Positions 16,982-25,856 of a stretch of 64,000 bases of DNA are shown piece by piece; position 1 is the stretch's first letter; each line of letters opens with the position of its first letter. The stretch is from an uncultured Phocaeicola sp. (GTDB lineage Bacteria; Bacteroidota; Bacteroidia; Bacteroidales; Bacteroidaceae): positions 1 through 64,000 of the forward strand of contig CALUGI010000005.1 in assembly GCA_944320135.1 (NCBI GenBank). Reading direction: 5' to 3'. The translations under genes and the position numbers were made by a program. Under the pieces are notes generated by a model. The model was given only the letters and a program-made list of their open reading frames with translations. It was not told the DNA's origin and searched no databases.

Positions 16982-19120
16982 TTAGAAGAACAGATAGCGC
17001 TGGTCTGTCACGTCTGCCTTCTGATACAAGTCGGTGATGATTTGGTTGGAGATGAAACGTGCTGACATGTTGGCCAGAGACGTCTCTTCCTGTTTCGCAT
17101 CGAACTTCTCCGTGCCTTTGTCCTTTGCATAAACCTGCACCATGTAGACAGCTGCATTTCCCTTTACCGGTGCGCTTGTCTTGCCGATTTCTGTTTTTGC
17201 CGCCGCAGCGCTTACTGCGGGTTCGCTTGCATGGGTTACAGAAATGTAGGCCGAAGCGGAGAAAGTTACGTGTTTCACAGAGTCGCTGACAGCGTTGTCC
17301 ATTGCTTTTACCTGTTCTACGGAGTTGGCTCCCTGCATGTCGGCCAGAATCTTTTCCGCCTTCTTGTCGCGGCGGATTTCGTTTCTCAATTCCTGAGCCA
17401 CGGAGTTGATGTCGCGGTATCCCGCTTCGTGAATCTTGTCGAGTGCGACTACCATCATGTGGTCGTTCTCTCCGCATTCATACAGCGGAGACACGTCGCC
17501 CGGTTTCGCGGAGAAAATCCATCTCATCACGTCTCCGGTTGATCTCACTCCGGCCACGTAGTGTTCCGTGCTTGCAAGGTCTCTGCGAGGTATCAGCGAA
17601 TATCCGCTTTCTTCCGCATTTTTCTGCAAGTCTTCGAGCGTTGTGTTTTGGGCCACAAACTGGCTGAACTTGTTGTATGCCGCATTGTAGGTTTCTTTGC
17701 TGAACTCTACCGGGCGTTTTACGGCTGCAACCTTGTATTTGGTCTGCATGCTCTTTTTGTCCGTTACCTGAAGAATCAAGCGTGCCTGTCCGACAGTCAG
17801 GTTGGCCAGTTCGTTTTTCGGCTGGTTGATCAGCGCGTTGACGAACTTGGTGTTGTCTGCATCCATTTCAGAACCTTCCCAGCTTCTGGCGTTCACCCAA
17901 GTCGATTCTCCCGTTTGTCCGTAGATTTTTGCTATTTCCGCGAAATTTGCGCCGCCCTTCAAGGCGTTGTAGATACTGTCGGCCAAAGCCTCTGTCTTTT
18001 CCGGAGTTTCAGCGTATACTTGAATCTGGCGGAACTGGATAGAGTCGGGGGCGGTCACTTTGGCAAGCACCTTGAATGCGTTATACGAATCGTCGCCCTG
18101 ATAGTAATAAGGGCCGTACACTTCGTTTATTCCGGTAGAGTCCAAACGTGAAGCAATGTCGGCCGGAAGCACTGACTTGTTCATAGGAACATCCGCGAAG
18201 TTGACGGAAGACCCTGTCGAGCGGATGAATGTCGCATAGTCGCCGGTCGTTTTGTCCAGCATGTTGCTGTATTCAGTCACTTCCTGCTGCACGGCTGCAC
18301 GGTCTGCGTCAGACGGAACGACTTTCACGTCAATATAATGAATGTCGCGCGTTTCAGCCAATTGCTTGTATTGCTCTTTCTTTTCTTTGTACAGGTTCTT
18401 GATTTCATCGTCGGTCACTTCAATTGTAGAGTCGTTGACGGATGAGTAGGGGATGGCTGCCAGCAGCAGGTCGCTCTGCTCGGTGCGTCCCTTGAATGCG
18501 TCTTCAGCCGAAACGGGGTTCGATATGAGAGATTTGGCAATCAGATTCTGATATTTCTCGGCCAGCGTGCTTTGTTTCAGCGTCTTTTCCACGAACATCC
18601 AGAATGCTCCCATTCTTTGGTAGTATTCAGCGTATTGCGCCGGCATCTGGGAAGAACCCAAGTTGGCGTAGTCTACCAAAAACTTCTGGAGCATGTCCTT
18701 GTCGAACATGCCGGTCTGCGGGTTGCGGAAAGGGGTTTGCATCAGCAACGGATGTGTGCCTTGGTCGATGATGGCTTGGATTTCAGCGTCGGTGACGGTC
18801 AGTCCCAGCTTTTCGGCTTGTTCAGCCACCAACTGATTGTTTACATAGTTTTGCCAAACCTGGTCTTTCACGTTGTTCAGCTGGTCTTCCGTCAGCGAGT
18901 TCAGTCCGTTGGTCAGTTTGATGACTTCGCTGAGTTCGTCCACCATTTTCTGGTAGTCTTGCACGCTGAGCGTTTCTCCGTTGACTTCGCCCACATCTTG
19001 TTTCCCTTGATGCGGCTGGAGGACTTTCCATGCGTCACCGGCGATGAACGCGAAAAGGGCAAGTCCGATTACAATGACCAACAAAGGTCCTTTGCTTCTG
19101 ATAGTTTGTAAAGTTGCCAT
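16982..19120 (-). CDS. PpiD/SurA-like peptidylprolyl isomerase, periplasmic foldase
   Basis: The 712-aa protein starts with a single membrane anchor (GPLLVIVIGLALFAFIAGDAW). A SurA/PpiD N-terminal chaperone helix bundle follows (VNGETLSVQDYQKMVDE, then WQNYVNNQLVAEQAEKLGL, typical SurA_N). A parvulin-like region follows around residues 345-450 (SIQFRQIQVYAETPEKTEAL..GGANFAEIAKIYGQTGES), and a second similar module comes later (MRWIFSAKPGDVSPLYEC). The architecture fits an inner-membrane-anchored foldase for outer-membrane proteins. It is the last gene of the envelope operon with CoaX, an OMP, LptC and a CorC-like protein, which fits an envelope role. Confidence 0.92.
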   Translation of the reverse strand: MATLQTIRSKGPLLVIVIGLALFAFIAGDAWKVLQPHQGKQDVGEVNGETLSVQDYQKMVDELSEVIKLTNGLNSLTEDQLNNVKDQVWQNYVNNQLVAEQAEKLGLTVTDAEIQAIIDQGTHPLLMQTPFRNPQTGMFDKDMLQKFLVDYANLGSSQMPAQYAEYYQRMGAFWMFVEKTLKQSTLAEKYQNLIAKSLISNPVSAEDAFKGRTEQSDLLLAAIPYSSVNDSTIEVTDDEIKNLYKEKKEQYKQLAETRDIHYIDVKVVPSDADRAAVQQEVTEYSNMLDKTTGDYATFIRSTGSSVNFADVPMNKSVLPADIASRLDSTGINEVYGPYYYQGDDSYNAFKVLAKVTAPDSIQFRQIQVYAETPEKTEALADSIYNALKGGANFAEIAKIYGQTGESTWVNARSWEGSEMDADNTKFVNALINQPKNELANLTVGQARLILQVTDKKSMQTKYKVAAVKRPVEFSKETYNAAYNKFSQFVAQNTTLEDLQKNAEESGYSLIPRRDLASTEHYVAGVRSTGDVMRWIFSAKPGDVSPLYECGENDHMMVVALDKIHEAGYRDINSVAQELRNEIRRDKKAEKILADMQGANSVEQVKAMDNAVSDSVKHVTFSASAYISVTHASEPAVSAAAAKTEIGKTSAPVKGNAAVYMVQVYAKDKGTEKFDAKQEETSLANMSARFISNQIITDLYQKADVTDQRYLFF

Positions 19121-19219
19121 TTAATGTTGTTATTTATTTATTGTTATTTTGTTTTCGCTTTTAGCGCACGAAGATACAAAAAATGCCGTTCTGTCGCTAT
19201 TTTCTTTGGAAAAAAATGC

Positions 19220-20479
19220 TTATTTCTCCACTTTCAGCTTCACCAGTTCGATTTTTGCGGTGGTTGCTTTGATGATTTTGAACAGGAACTTGTCTATTTT
19301 TATGGTTTCGTTGCTTTTGGGTATGCTCTGGTATTCGTGCAGAATCAGCCCTCCTATGGTTTGGTATTCGCTGTCTTCCGGAAGGTCGAGTCCGAACTCT
19401 TCGTTAGCTTTTTCGATGTCCAGCCGTCCGGAGAAGATGTATTCGTTTTCTCCGATTTCCTTTGCGACGGTTGAGTTCATGTCGTGTTCGTCTTCTATGT
19501 CTCCCAATATCTCTTCTATGAGGTCTTCCATCGCGACGATTCCCGACGTGCCTCCGAACTCGTCGACCACTGCCGCCAGCGAGCGTTTCTGCTGTTTGAA
19601 CAAGAGCATCAGCTTGTTTGCGCCCATTGTTTCCGGCACGATGGGGATGGAGCGGATGTTGTTTTGCCAGTCCTTCGTGTGGCGGAACATTTCAGACGAA
19701 TGGATATAGCCTACGATGTTGTCGATGTTTTCTTTGTAGACGATGATTTTGCTGATTCCGTTTTCTATGAACATGTTTTTCAGCTCGTCGAGCGAGGCGT
19801 TGAAGTCTGCGGCAATGATTTCCGTGCGCGGAATCATGCAGTCGCGAATCTTGACGTTCGAGAAGTCGAGCGCGTTGCGGAATATCTTGATTTCGTCTTC
19901 GATGTTCTCTGCGTTGTCTCCGGCTTCTTCGATGCTGCTCTGGATGAAGCAGTCGAGGTCTCCTTTCGTGAAGGCTCGTTCCTGGTCTTGCTTGGTGATG
20001 CGCGTTCCCGCCATCCGGAGCAGTCCGACAGAGATGGCATTGGCTATGCGGCTGAACGGAACGAGCGCGATGTAGCAGACGAATGCCGGGACGCAGAACA
20101 GCTTGAGCATGAAGTGGGAGTTCGACTTGAACAGCGTTCTGGGCATGAACTCGCCTGCCGCCAGAATAATCAGGGACGCCGCGACGATTTCCGACAAGAC
20201 CGCGAGGGAAGGGTGCAAGGCGAGGCCGGCGGGAATCCATCGCTCGAACAGTCGGGCGGAAAGGATGGAGAAAACCACCAGCGACACGTTGTATCCCACC
20301 CACATGGTAGAGATGAAGTCTTTCGGGCGGTTGTAGAATACGGACAGGATGCGGGTGGGGAGGTTGTTTTTCCTTTCCATTTCAAAGCGCATCTTGTTTG
20401 TTGAGACGAAGGCGATTTCCATCCCCGAAAAGAAAGCGGCAAGCGCTAAGGTGACGAGCAGCGGTACGGCGGTTTCCAT
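19220..20479 (-). CDS. CNNM/CorC-type transporter (hemolysin family)
   Basis: The 419-aa protein begins with a DUF21/CNNM membrane domain of about four segments, with FFSGMEIAFVSTNKMRFEMER containing the conserved SGxExA-like motif. A tandem CBS pair follows (RDCMIPRTEIIAADFN..SKIIVYKENIDNIVGYIH and the second copy with AAVVDEFGGTSGIVAMEDLIEEI). The CorC_HlyC C-terminal domain closes the protein. Members of the family are linked to Mg2+ or Co2+ export; the old name haemolysin is not supported functionally. It lies 18 nt after lptC in the same operon. In gliding Bacteroidetes the relative is GldE. Confidence 0.92.
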   Translation of the reverse strand: METAVPLLVTLALAAFFSGMEIAFVSTNKMRFEMERKNNLPTRILSVFYNRPKDFISTMWVGYNVSLVVFSILSARLFERWIPAGLALHPSLAVLSEIVAASLIILAAGEFMPRTLFKSNSHFMLKLFCVPAFVCYIALVPFSRIANAISVGLLRMAGTRITKQDQERAFTKGDLDCFIQSSIEEAGDNAENIEDEIKIFRNALDFSNVKIRDCMIPRTEIIAADFNASLDELKNMFIENGISKIIVYKENIDNIVGYIHSSEMFRHTKDWQNNIRSIPIVPETMGANKLMLLFKQQKRSLAAVVDEFGGTSGIVAMEDLIEEILGDIEDEHDMNSTVAKEIGENEYIFSGRLDIEKANEEFGLDLPEDSEYQTIGGLILHEYQSIPKSNETIKIDKFLFKIIKATTAKIELVKLKVEK

Positions 20480-20497
20480 ATATTTGAAGTTTCTGTC

Positions 20498-21124
20498 TTA
20501 GCGCCCTTGTGCCGTCGTGTCGGCGGGGGCGGTGTCTTCCACGGTGAATATGCCCGTGTTGTTGTATATCTGGTATTCTGTCATTTCCTGATTCGACTCG
20601 AATCCGTATCCGGTCAGCACTTTGTCCGTCTGTTCGATGCGGATGAACTTGTCGGAATAGATTTTTTCTTTGTTCTGGTCCCAAAACATCAGCTGCGTGT
20701 CGAACTTGTCTCCGCGCTGGCTTTGGATATGCACGTTGCCGCGCAGTTCCCACAGCTTTTTCGGTTCGTAATAATACGCCGTGTCTGCCTTGATGCTTGC
20801 GTCTACGTGGAAAAGCGTGTCGAACTTCTCAAGGTAGACTCCTTTCTCGAAAGCCCAGAAAGGCGGATTCCGCTGGCTGTAGACCAGCCATTCGTCGGCA
20901 ATGATTTTATACCTTATCATTCCTGAGTCGGAAACCAGGGTCGTCACTCCCAGCGTGCGCATGTCGGGAAGCGAATCGCTTTCGTTTACGGCTGCTGCCG
21001 TATCTTGCTTCTTGCCGCCGCATGAGGGTATGGAAACAAGCATGGCAACTGCCCACACGGCAATTGCTGCGCTTGCCGGAATCCGATGTTTCCGGCCGGT
21101 TCGTCCGTTACGGTTATGGTTCAT
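20498..21124 (-). CDS. lptC: LPS export periplasmic protein LptC
   Basis: LptC sits in the inner membrane and passes lipopolysaccharide from LptBFG to LptA. The protein is 208 aa with a hydrophobic N-terminal anchor ending in a lipobox-like VSIPSCGG. The LptC/LptA beta-jellyroll follows (RYKIIADEWLVY, FDTLFHVDASIKADTAYYYE, LWELRGNVHIQSQRGDKFDT, VLTGYGFESNQEMTEY). The frame is open upstream to 21319, but the ATG at 21122-21124 overlaps the stop of the preceding TPR gene as ATGA. That is the pattern for coupled translation, so this start is chosen. Confidence 0.92.
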   Translation of the reverse strand: MNHNRNGRTGRKHRIPASAAIAVWAVAMLVSIPSCGGKKQDTAAAVNESDSLPDMRTLGVTTLVSDSGMIRYKIIADEWLVYSQRNPPFWAFEKGVYLEKFDTLFHVDASIKADTAYYYEPKKLWELRGNVHIQSQRGDKFDTQLMFWDQNKEKIYSDKFIRIEQTDKVLTGYGFESNQEMTEYQIYNNTGIFTVEDTAPADTTAQGR

Positions 21125-22482
21125 CTGACGGTCGTTTTTTCGTTTATCCATCCTCCGATAGTCACGGAGCTTCCTTTTTTCAGTCCCAAGAAAAACAGGT
21201 CTTCCTCTTTCGGAGTTTGTGAGGCGTATGCGGTAATCAGTTTCTGCGCTTCTTCGGCCACGCCCGGATCTGCGCTTTTGGCAAGCTGCAGCTTGTCGAT
21301 GGCCGCATAATACGTGCATTTGTTCAGCGTGGCGTCATGGCTCCAGTTGGGGCTTGAAGCATACATCTGCGCTATCAGCAGATAGGCTTGCCCGTATTTC
21401 CCGTTGTATGAGATAGCCTTTTCCGCATATTGCCTTGCCTTTCCCAGCATTTTCTTGCTGTACAAGGCCACTGCCGCGCTGTAGCAGTTGTCCGCTTTCT
21501 TGAGCGTGTCTTCTTCCAGTTCTACGGATTCGTCGAAGAAGCGTATGCTTTCGTCGATGCCGCCTTGCCTGTAGTGCAGATATGCGCATCCGAGCGCGGT
21601 GGAAGCGTCCGGCTCGATGGCGTGGGCGGCTTCGCACGCGGCATAATACACGTCTTCATTCGTGCATTTCAGCCGTTTCATCACGGCAATCACCCCTTTC
21701 AGGTAGGCGGCGTCCTGCCTGTGCGCTTCTATCTGCGGGGCATACACGTTTTGCAAGTTCTCGCAGCCTGCCGTTCCGCTGCTGACGAAGCGCGAGTCGA
21801 TATTGTCTTTCGCTATTTTCAGCCTCCGCTTTTCATCTTCGCCGGTTGCCCTGCGGAGGGCTTCAGACACGTAGCCCGATGCAGCCAGATAGTCTGCGAT
21901 GAACTGCTCCTTGTGCGATTCGTCGGCTTTCAGTTTCCGGAGAGAAAGGTTTGCCAAGTCTTCCAGTACGGAAGGTTCCGACGCTTCTTGCTCAAGCCCC
22001 ACCGCTTCCTTCACCATGCCGTATGCCTTGTCCGCGTCCATTTCCGCGCCGGCGAAAAGAATGTAGTCGTGCGCCTTTTCTCCCAACACGCGCCCTTTCG
22101 ACACGGAGTCGGAAGAAACCGCGTTCAAGGTGTCGATGTTTTCGATTTCCTTGTCGTAGACGGCCATCAGTTCGGCAAAGTATTTTTTTTGCAGGGCCTC
22201 GTCTTTTGTCCCGGCCATCAAAGCGTGCAGAATCCTCACCCCGTCCTCATACGTCTCTTTCCGTGCCGGCGGCGCTTCTCTGAACGCGGTTGTCCAAGGG
22301 ATGTAGGCTTGGTCGGGCCTTCCTTCGCCGAGATGTTTCGTGTAGAGGCCGATACAGTCTGCGCAGCGCGTGCTGTCCGCCTCTTGTGCGTAGGCGGAGG
22401 AGGGCATAAAGCAAAAGGCCAGCATGAAGAATGCCGGCGTAAAGCTCTTTATGATATGTTCCGTCGTAAAGTTCGTTTGCAT
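21121..22482 (-). CDS. TPR-containing secreted protein
   Basis: The 453-aa protein has a signal peptide (about residues 1-32, ending in SSAYAQ). It is mostly helical and contains repeated 34-residue-like units, clearest in the C-terminal half (ALGCAYLHYRQGGIDESIRF, CYSAAVALYSKKMLGKARQY and GQAYLLIAQMYASS). Such periplasmic TPR proteins usually serve as scaffolds for envelope machinery. It lies directly between an outer-membrane protein gene and lptC, overlapping the latter by 4 nt, so I infer a role connected with outer-membrane biogenesis. No enzymatic motif is visible. Confidence 0.85.
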   Translation of the reverse strand: MQTNFTTEHIIKSFTPAFFMLAFCFMPSSAYAQEADSTRCADCIGLYTKHLGEGRPDQAYIPWTTAFREAPPARKETYEDGVRILHALMAGTKDEALQKKYFAELMAVYDKEIENIDTLNAVSSDSVSKGRVLGEKAHDYILFAGAEMDADKAYGMVKEAVGLEQEASEPSVLEDLANLSLRKLKADESHKEQFIADYLAASGYVSEALRRATGEDEKRRLKIAKDNIDSRFVSSGTAGCENLQNVYAPQIEAHRQDAAYLKGVIAVMKRLKCTNEDVYYAACEAAHAIEPDASTALGCAYLHYRQGGIDESIRFFDESVELEEDTLKKADNCYSAAVALYSKKMLGKARQYAEKAISYNGKYGQAYLLIAQMYASSPNWSHDATLNKCTYYAAIDKLQLAKSADPGVAEEAQKLITAYASQTPKEEDLFFLGLKKGSSVTIGGWINEKTTVR

Positions 22483-23760
22483 TTAGTTGACTCTCCATTT
22501 CATGAACCAGCGTTCGTTGAATGTCAGTCCTATTTTGAGCACGAAGCGGTTTTCCGATAGCAGTCCGCTTGCGGAAGGGCTGACGCGCACGTACTGCCCC
22601 GTGATGCTCAGCACGCTGTTTCTTTGATACAGGTTCAGCGGCAGGCCGAGCCCCACGCTCACGCCGTATTCTTTCGGGCCGTCCGTCCATGCGCCGTAAG
22701 GGTCGGCCGACGGGGTCGTCACGTAGGGAGTGGAGTAGTAGGCTCCCGCTCTGTATTTGATTCTTGCCAGATAGCTTCTTCCGAATTCCTTGGGCAGCCA
22801 TTCTGCGCCGAGCGCTATTTTCGAGCGGTTCTTGTAGAGTCCGGTGCTGTTGCCGTATTTCACTCCTTCCCATTTCTGGAGGGTGTAGTCGGCTTCCACC
22901 GTCAGGTTGTTCTTGTATTTCCAGGCGAGGCCCGCCCCGAAGGTGTGCGGGATGCCGTAGGCGTTCTCCGTCGACTGTTCGTTGACGGACGAGTAGGTGG
23001 AGCCGTCCGTCACTTGCGTGCCGTGCGTGTCGGTTACGTTCAGCACGTGTCCCAAGCCGTAGGCAAGCCCTACCGTCAGTTCATGGCCTTTGTCGAGCTG
23101 CCGGGTGTATTGCAGGCCGAAGTTCAGGTTGTAGCTGCTTACGTCCACTTTGTTGTAGATGATGCTCTGGTCGCCTCCGTTGCTCAGGCTGGCGGTGGTC
23201 TGGTAGTTCAGCTTCCCGTAGAGGTAGCCGACGTTGGCTCCCACGGACAGGTTGTCGAGAATCTTGAATCCCACTCCGCCGAATATCTGCCTGAGGTCTC
23301 CGTCGCCGTAGAAGTTGTTGGTGACGGCCACGTCGCTCCCTGCAATGTCTTTCGTCCGGCTGAAGTTGTATCCCACGGTGGAGAAGGGGGTGTATCCGAT
23401 AACCGTGGCTATGCGCGGGTGAAGGCGGAACTGCATCGCCAGATAGTCGAAACTGGAGTTTTTGGCGTTCGATTTGTAGTTTCCTTCCTGATAGTTTGAA
23501 CTTTTTAATGTCATGCCCGTGTCGAACATGAATGAGAGGGAATCGACTGCCGTGTATGAGGCCGGGTTCATCGGGTTGATGTGCTGGCTGGTGCGAAGCG
23601 CGTAGCCCACGCCGCCCATCGCGGCATTGTTGGCGAAGATGTAGTCGAACGTGTCTCCCAATCCGTAGCGGGTATAAGGGGAATTAGTGCTTGATTGTGC
23701 CCACATCCCTGCGGATGCTGCCAGACACAAGGCGCTAACGAGTGCTTTCTTACTTGACAT
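22483..23760 (-). CDS. Outer-membrane beta-barrel protein
   Basis: The 425-aa protein has a signal peptide (cleavage after WAQ) and a pattern of alternating beta-strands. It includes [21 protein letters not shown] and [21 protein letters not shown] near the N-terminus, which resembles FadL/OmpP1-type transport barrels found in this gene neighbourhood of Bacteroidales. The final residues ([12 protein letters not shown]) form an aromatic-rich terminal strand. It begins 11 nt inside coaX and ends flush against the TPR gene, so it is the second gene of the operon. Substrate unknown. Confidence 0.85.
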   Translation of the reverse strand: MSSKKALVSALCLAASAGMWAQSSTNSPYTRYGLGDTFDYIFANNAAMGGVGYALRTSQHINPMNPASYTAVDSLSFMFDTGMTLKSSNYQEGNYKSNAKNSSFDYLAMQFRLHPRIATVIGYTPFSTVGYNFSRTKDIAGSDVAVTNNFYGDGDLRQIFGGVGFKILDNLSVGANVGYLYGKLNYQTTASLSNGGDQSIIYNKVDVSSYNLNFGLQYTRQLDKGHELTVGLAYGLGHVLNVTDTHGTQVTDGSTYSSVNEQSTENAYGIPHTFGAGLAWKYKNNLTVEADYTLQKWEGVKYGNSTGLYKNRSKIALGAEWLPKEFGRSYLARIKYRAGAYYSTPYVTTPSADPYGAWTDGPKEYGVSVGLGLPLNLYQRNSVLSITGQYVRVSPSASGLLSENRFVLKIGLTFNERWFMKWRVN

Positions 23761-24475
23761 TATAATTCAATATTCTGTTTAAACCTTTCAATACTAAAAA
23801 TCTGTCTGCAAAGATGATACTTTTTAAGTTTGTATCAAAAGAAAATTTATCTCCGCCAGTTAAAAAAACCAAAAGGTCCGGGTGTTTCTTTTGCATGAGC
23901 CGGATGTATCCTGCTATTTCAAATTCCATTCCTTTGATGACTCCCGCGCGGATGGCGGTTTCGGTGTCGTAGCCGAATTCGGGCAGGTCGCCCCGGCGGT
24001 CAATCAGCGGGAGCTTGTCGCAGCAGGCGTTCAGCGCCTTGAAGCGGACGTAGATTCCGGGGGAGATGTTTCCGCCCCAATATCTGCCCTGCGCGTCGAT
24101 GAACTCGCAGGTGAGGGCCGTGCCGGCATCGATGACGAGCAGGTCTTTGTTCGGGAGCAGGTAGTTGGCTCCCACCACTGCGGCGAGCCGGTCCATGCCT
24201 AAGGTTTGCGGGCTTTTATACATGTTCGTCACCGGAGTAGGGGTCTGCCAGTCGAGTTCGAGTATCTCGAAGTCCACTTCCGACAGCTGCCGGCGGATGG
24301 TGTTGCTCAGCGTGATGACCGAGGCGACGATTCCCCGCGTGATGGGGTATTTGTGGCGGAGGATGTTCAGGCAGTCCAGGGAGTGGTTCGAGCCTCGCAG
24401 CACTTCCACCATTTTGTCTCCGTCGAATACCGCCAGTTTGGCAACCGTGTTGCCGATGTCTATAATCAAGTTCAC
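23750..24475 (-). CDS. coaX: Type III pantothenate kinase
   Basis: CoaX phosphorylates pantothenate in the first step of coenzyme A synthesis. It is an ASKHA-fold enzyme with an N-terminal phosphate loop ([14 protein letters not shown]), the [15 protein letters not shown] helix, the central [16 protein letters not shown] motif with its catalytic Asp, and a GGNISPGI loop. The frame opens with TTG at 24502. A GTG at 24473-24475 starts exactly at the family's N-terminal strand, leaving a short leader after a near-consensus -7 box around 24495, so I prefer GTG (241 aa). It is the first gene of the envelope operon and overlaps the next gene by 11 nt. Confidence 0.93.
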   Translation of the reverse strand: MNLIIDIGNTVAKLAVFDGDKMVEVLRGSNHSLDCLNILRHKYPITRGIVASVITLSNTIRRQLSEVDFEILELDWQTPTPVTNMYKSPQTLGMDRLAAVVGANYLLPNKDLLVIDAGTALTCEFIDAQGRYWGGNISPGIYVRFKALNACCDKLPLIDRRGDLPEFGYDTETAIRAGVIKGMEFEIAGYIRLMQKKHPDLLVFLTGGDKFSFDTNLKSIIFADRFLVLKGLNRILNYNVK

Positions 24476-24571
24476 CTTTGCGTCGTTTAAAATCCGGTGC
24501 AAAGTAACGCAAAAAATGAATACCTTGGCAACAAAATGCGGTTAATTCTTCAAACTTACGAAATATCCGTG

Positions 24572-24579
24572 TAATTTTG
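24572..24579 (+). promoter_or_regulatory. -7 box before the DUF4105 gene
   Basis: TAATTTTG matches TAnnTTTG, 89 nt upstream of the DUF4105 start. The intervening leader holds a GC-rich TTCCGCCGGAA-type repeat that could fold. Confidence 0.5.
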
Positions 24580-24668
24580 CATCCGGAAAACGCTTCGGCG
24601 TTCCGGCGGAAACGTTCCGGCATTTCCGCCGGAATCCCGCCGCATTCAGAGAAGATTAAGAACTAAAG

Positions 24669-25856
24669 ATGAAGATGAAGAAATACAAATTGCGCTTGCT
24701 TGTCTTTGCGGCGGTGCTGTGCGCGTGGCTCCCGATGCGGGCGCAGCATTCGCCCGACAGCATCCGCTTCAGCCTGCTCACGTGCGCTCCGGGGAGCGAA
24801 ATCTACGCCCTTTTCGGGCATACGGCCATCCGTTATCAGAACTTTTCGCGCGGGACGGACGTGGTGTTCAATTACGGCATGTTCAGCTTCAACACGCCCC
24901 ATTTCGTCTGGCGTTTCGTGAAGGGCGATACGGACTATCGGCTCGGCGTCACCCCTTACCGCTATTTCGAGGCCGAGTATGCCCTGCGCGGCTCGTCCGT
25001 GTGGCAGCAGACGCTGAACCTGACGGAGGGCGAGAAGCTCCGTCTGCTGGCTTTGCTGGAAGACAATTACCGCCCCGAAAACCGGGTGTACCGCTACAAC
25101 TATTTTTATGACAACTGCACCACTCGTGCTCGCGACCAGATTGAGAAATGCATCGAGGGGAGAGTGGTCTATCCGGCAGGGTCTCCGCGAAAGACGTTCA
25201 GGAACATCGTGCATGAGTTTGCCGCAGGCTCTCCGTGGGACGAGTTAGGCATCGACTTCTGCCTTGGGGCGGAGGCCGACCGTCCGATTGACGGGCGGAG
25301 CCAGATGTTCGCGCCCTTTTACATGAAGGAGTTCGCTTCCGGCGCCTTTATCGAGGCGGCCGACGGGACGCGCCGTCCGCTTGTGGCGTGCGAGGCGAAG
25401 ATTGTCGATGTGGAGCCGGAGCCGTCGCCTGCCTTTCCTGTCACGCCGATGGCGGCTGCCTCGCTTTTCCTTGCGCTGAACGTGCTGGTGGGGTGGCTGC
25501 AATGGAAGCGCCGCCGCATCTTCTGGGGCTGGGACATCCTGCTGTATGCCTCGCAGGGGCTGGCGGGATGCGTAATCGCCTTTCTGTTTTTCGTGTCCTC
25601 CCATCCCACGGTCGGCTCCAACTGGCTGCTGATTCTGTTCAATCCCATCCCGTTGCTCTACCTTCCGGTGATGGTGTATAGGGCGAGAAAGCGCAAGAAA
25701 GACCTCTATCATCCGGCAAATATGGTCTGTTTAACACTTTTTATAGTGTTGTTCCTGCTTTTGCCGCAGAAATTTAATCTAACAATATTACCTTTGGCGC
25801 TCGGTTTGTTAGTCAACGCTGCAAGCCATGTATTAGTATTGAAACGGAAAGAATGA
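24669..25856 (+). CDS. DUF4105 (Lnb-like) membrane protein
   Basis: The 395-aa protein has a signal peptide (ending in MRAQ) and a periplasmic DUF4105 domain with LLTCAPGSEIYALFGHTAIR. The cysteine-containing YFYDNCTTRARD motif, which is the hallmark of the family, follows. The C-terminal third has about four membrane segments (MAAASLFLALNVLVGW, LAGCVIAFLFFV, LLILFNPIPLLYL and a last one). The conserved His and Cys suggest a papain-like peptidase or acyltransferase fold, but the activity is unproven. It overlaps the next gene by 4 nt (ATGA), so the two are coupled. Confidence 0.9.
   Translation: MKMKKYKLRLLVFAAVLCAWLPMRAQHSPDSIRFSLLTCAPGSEIYALFGHTAIRYQNFSRGTDVVFNYGMFSFNTPHFVWRFVKGDTDYRLGVTPYRYFEAEYALRGSSVWQQTLNLTEGEKLRLLALLEDNYRPENRVYRYNYFYDNCTTRARDQIEKCIEGRVVYPAGSPRKTFRNIVHEFAAGSPWDELGIDFCLGAEADRPIDGRSQMFAPFYMKEFASGAFIEAADGTRRPLVACEAKIVDVEPEPSPAFPVTPMAAASLFLALNVLVGWLQWKRRRIFWGWDILLYASQGLAGCVIAFLFFVSSHPTVGSNWLLILFNPIPLLYLPVMVYRARKRKKDLYHPANMVCLTLFIVLFLLLPQKFNLTILPLALGLLVNAASHVLVLKRKE

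Noticed and set aside
21125..21319. 65-codon upstream extension of lptC
   Set aside because: It would overlap the TPR gene by about 200 nt; the ATGA overlap start at 21124 is far more likely.
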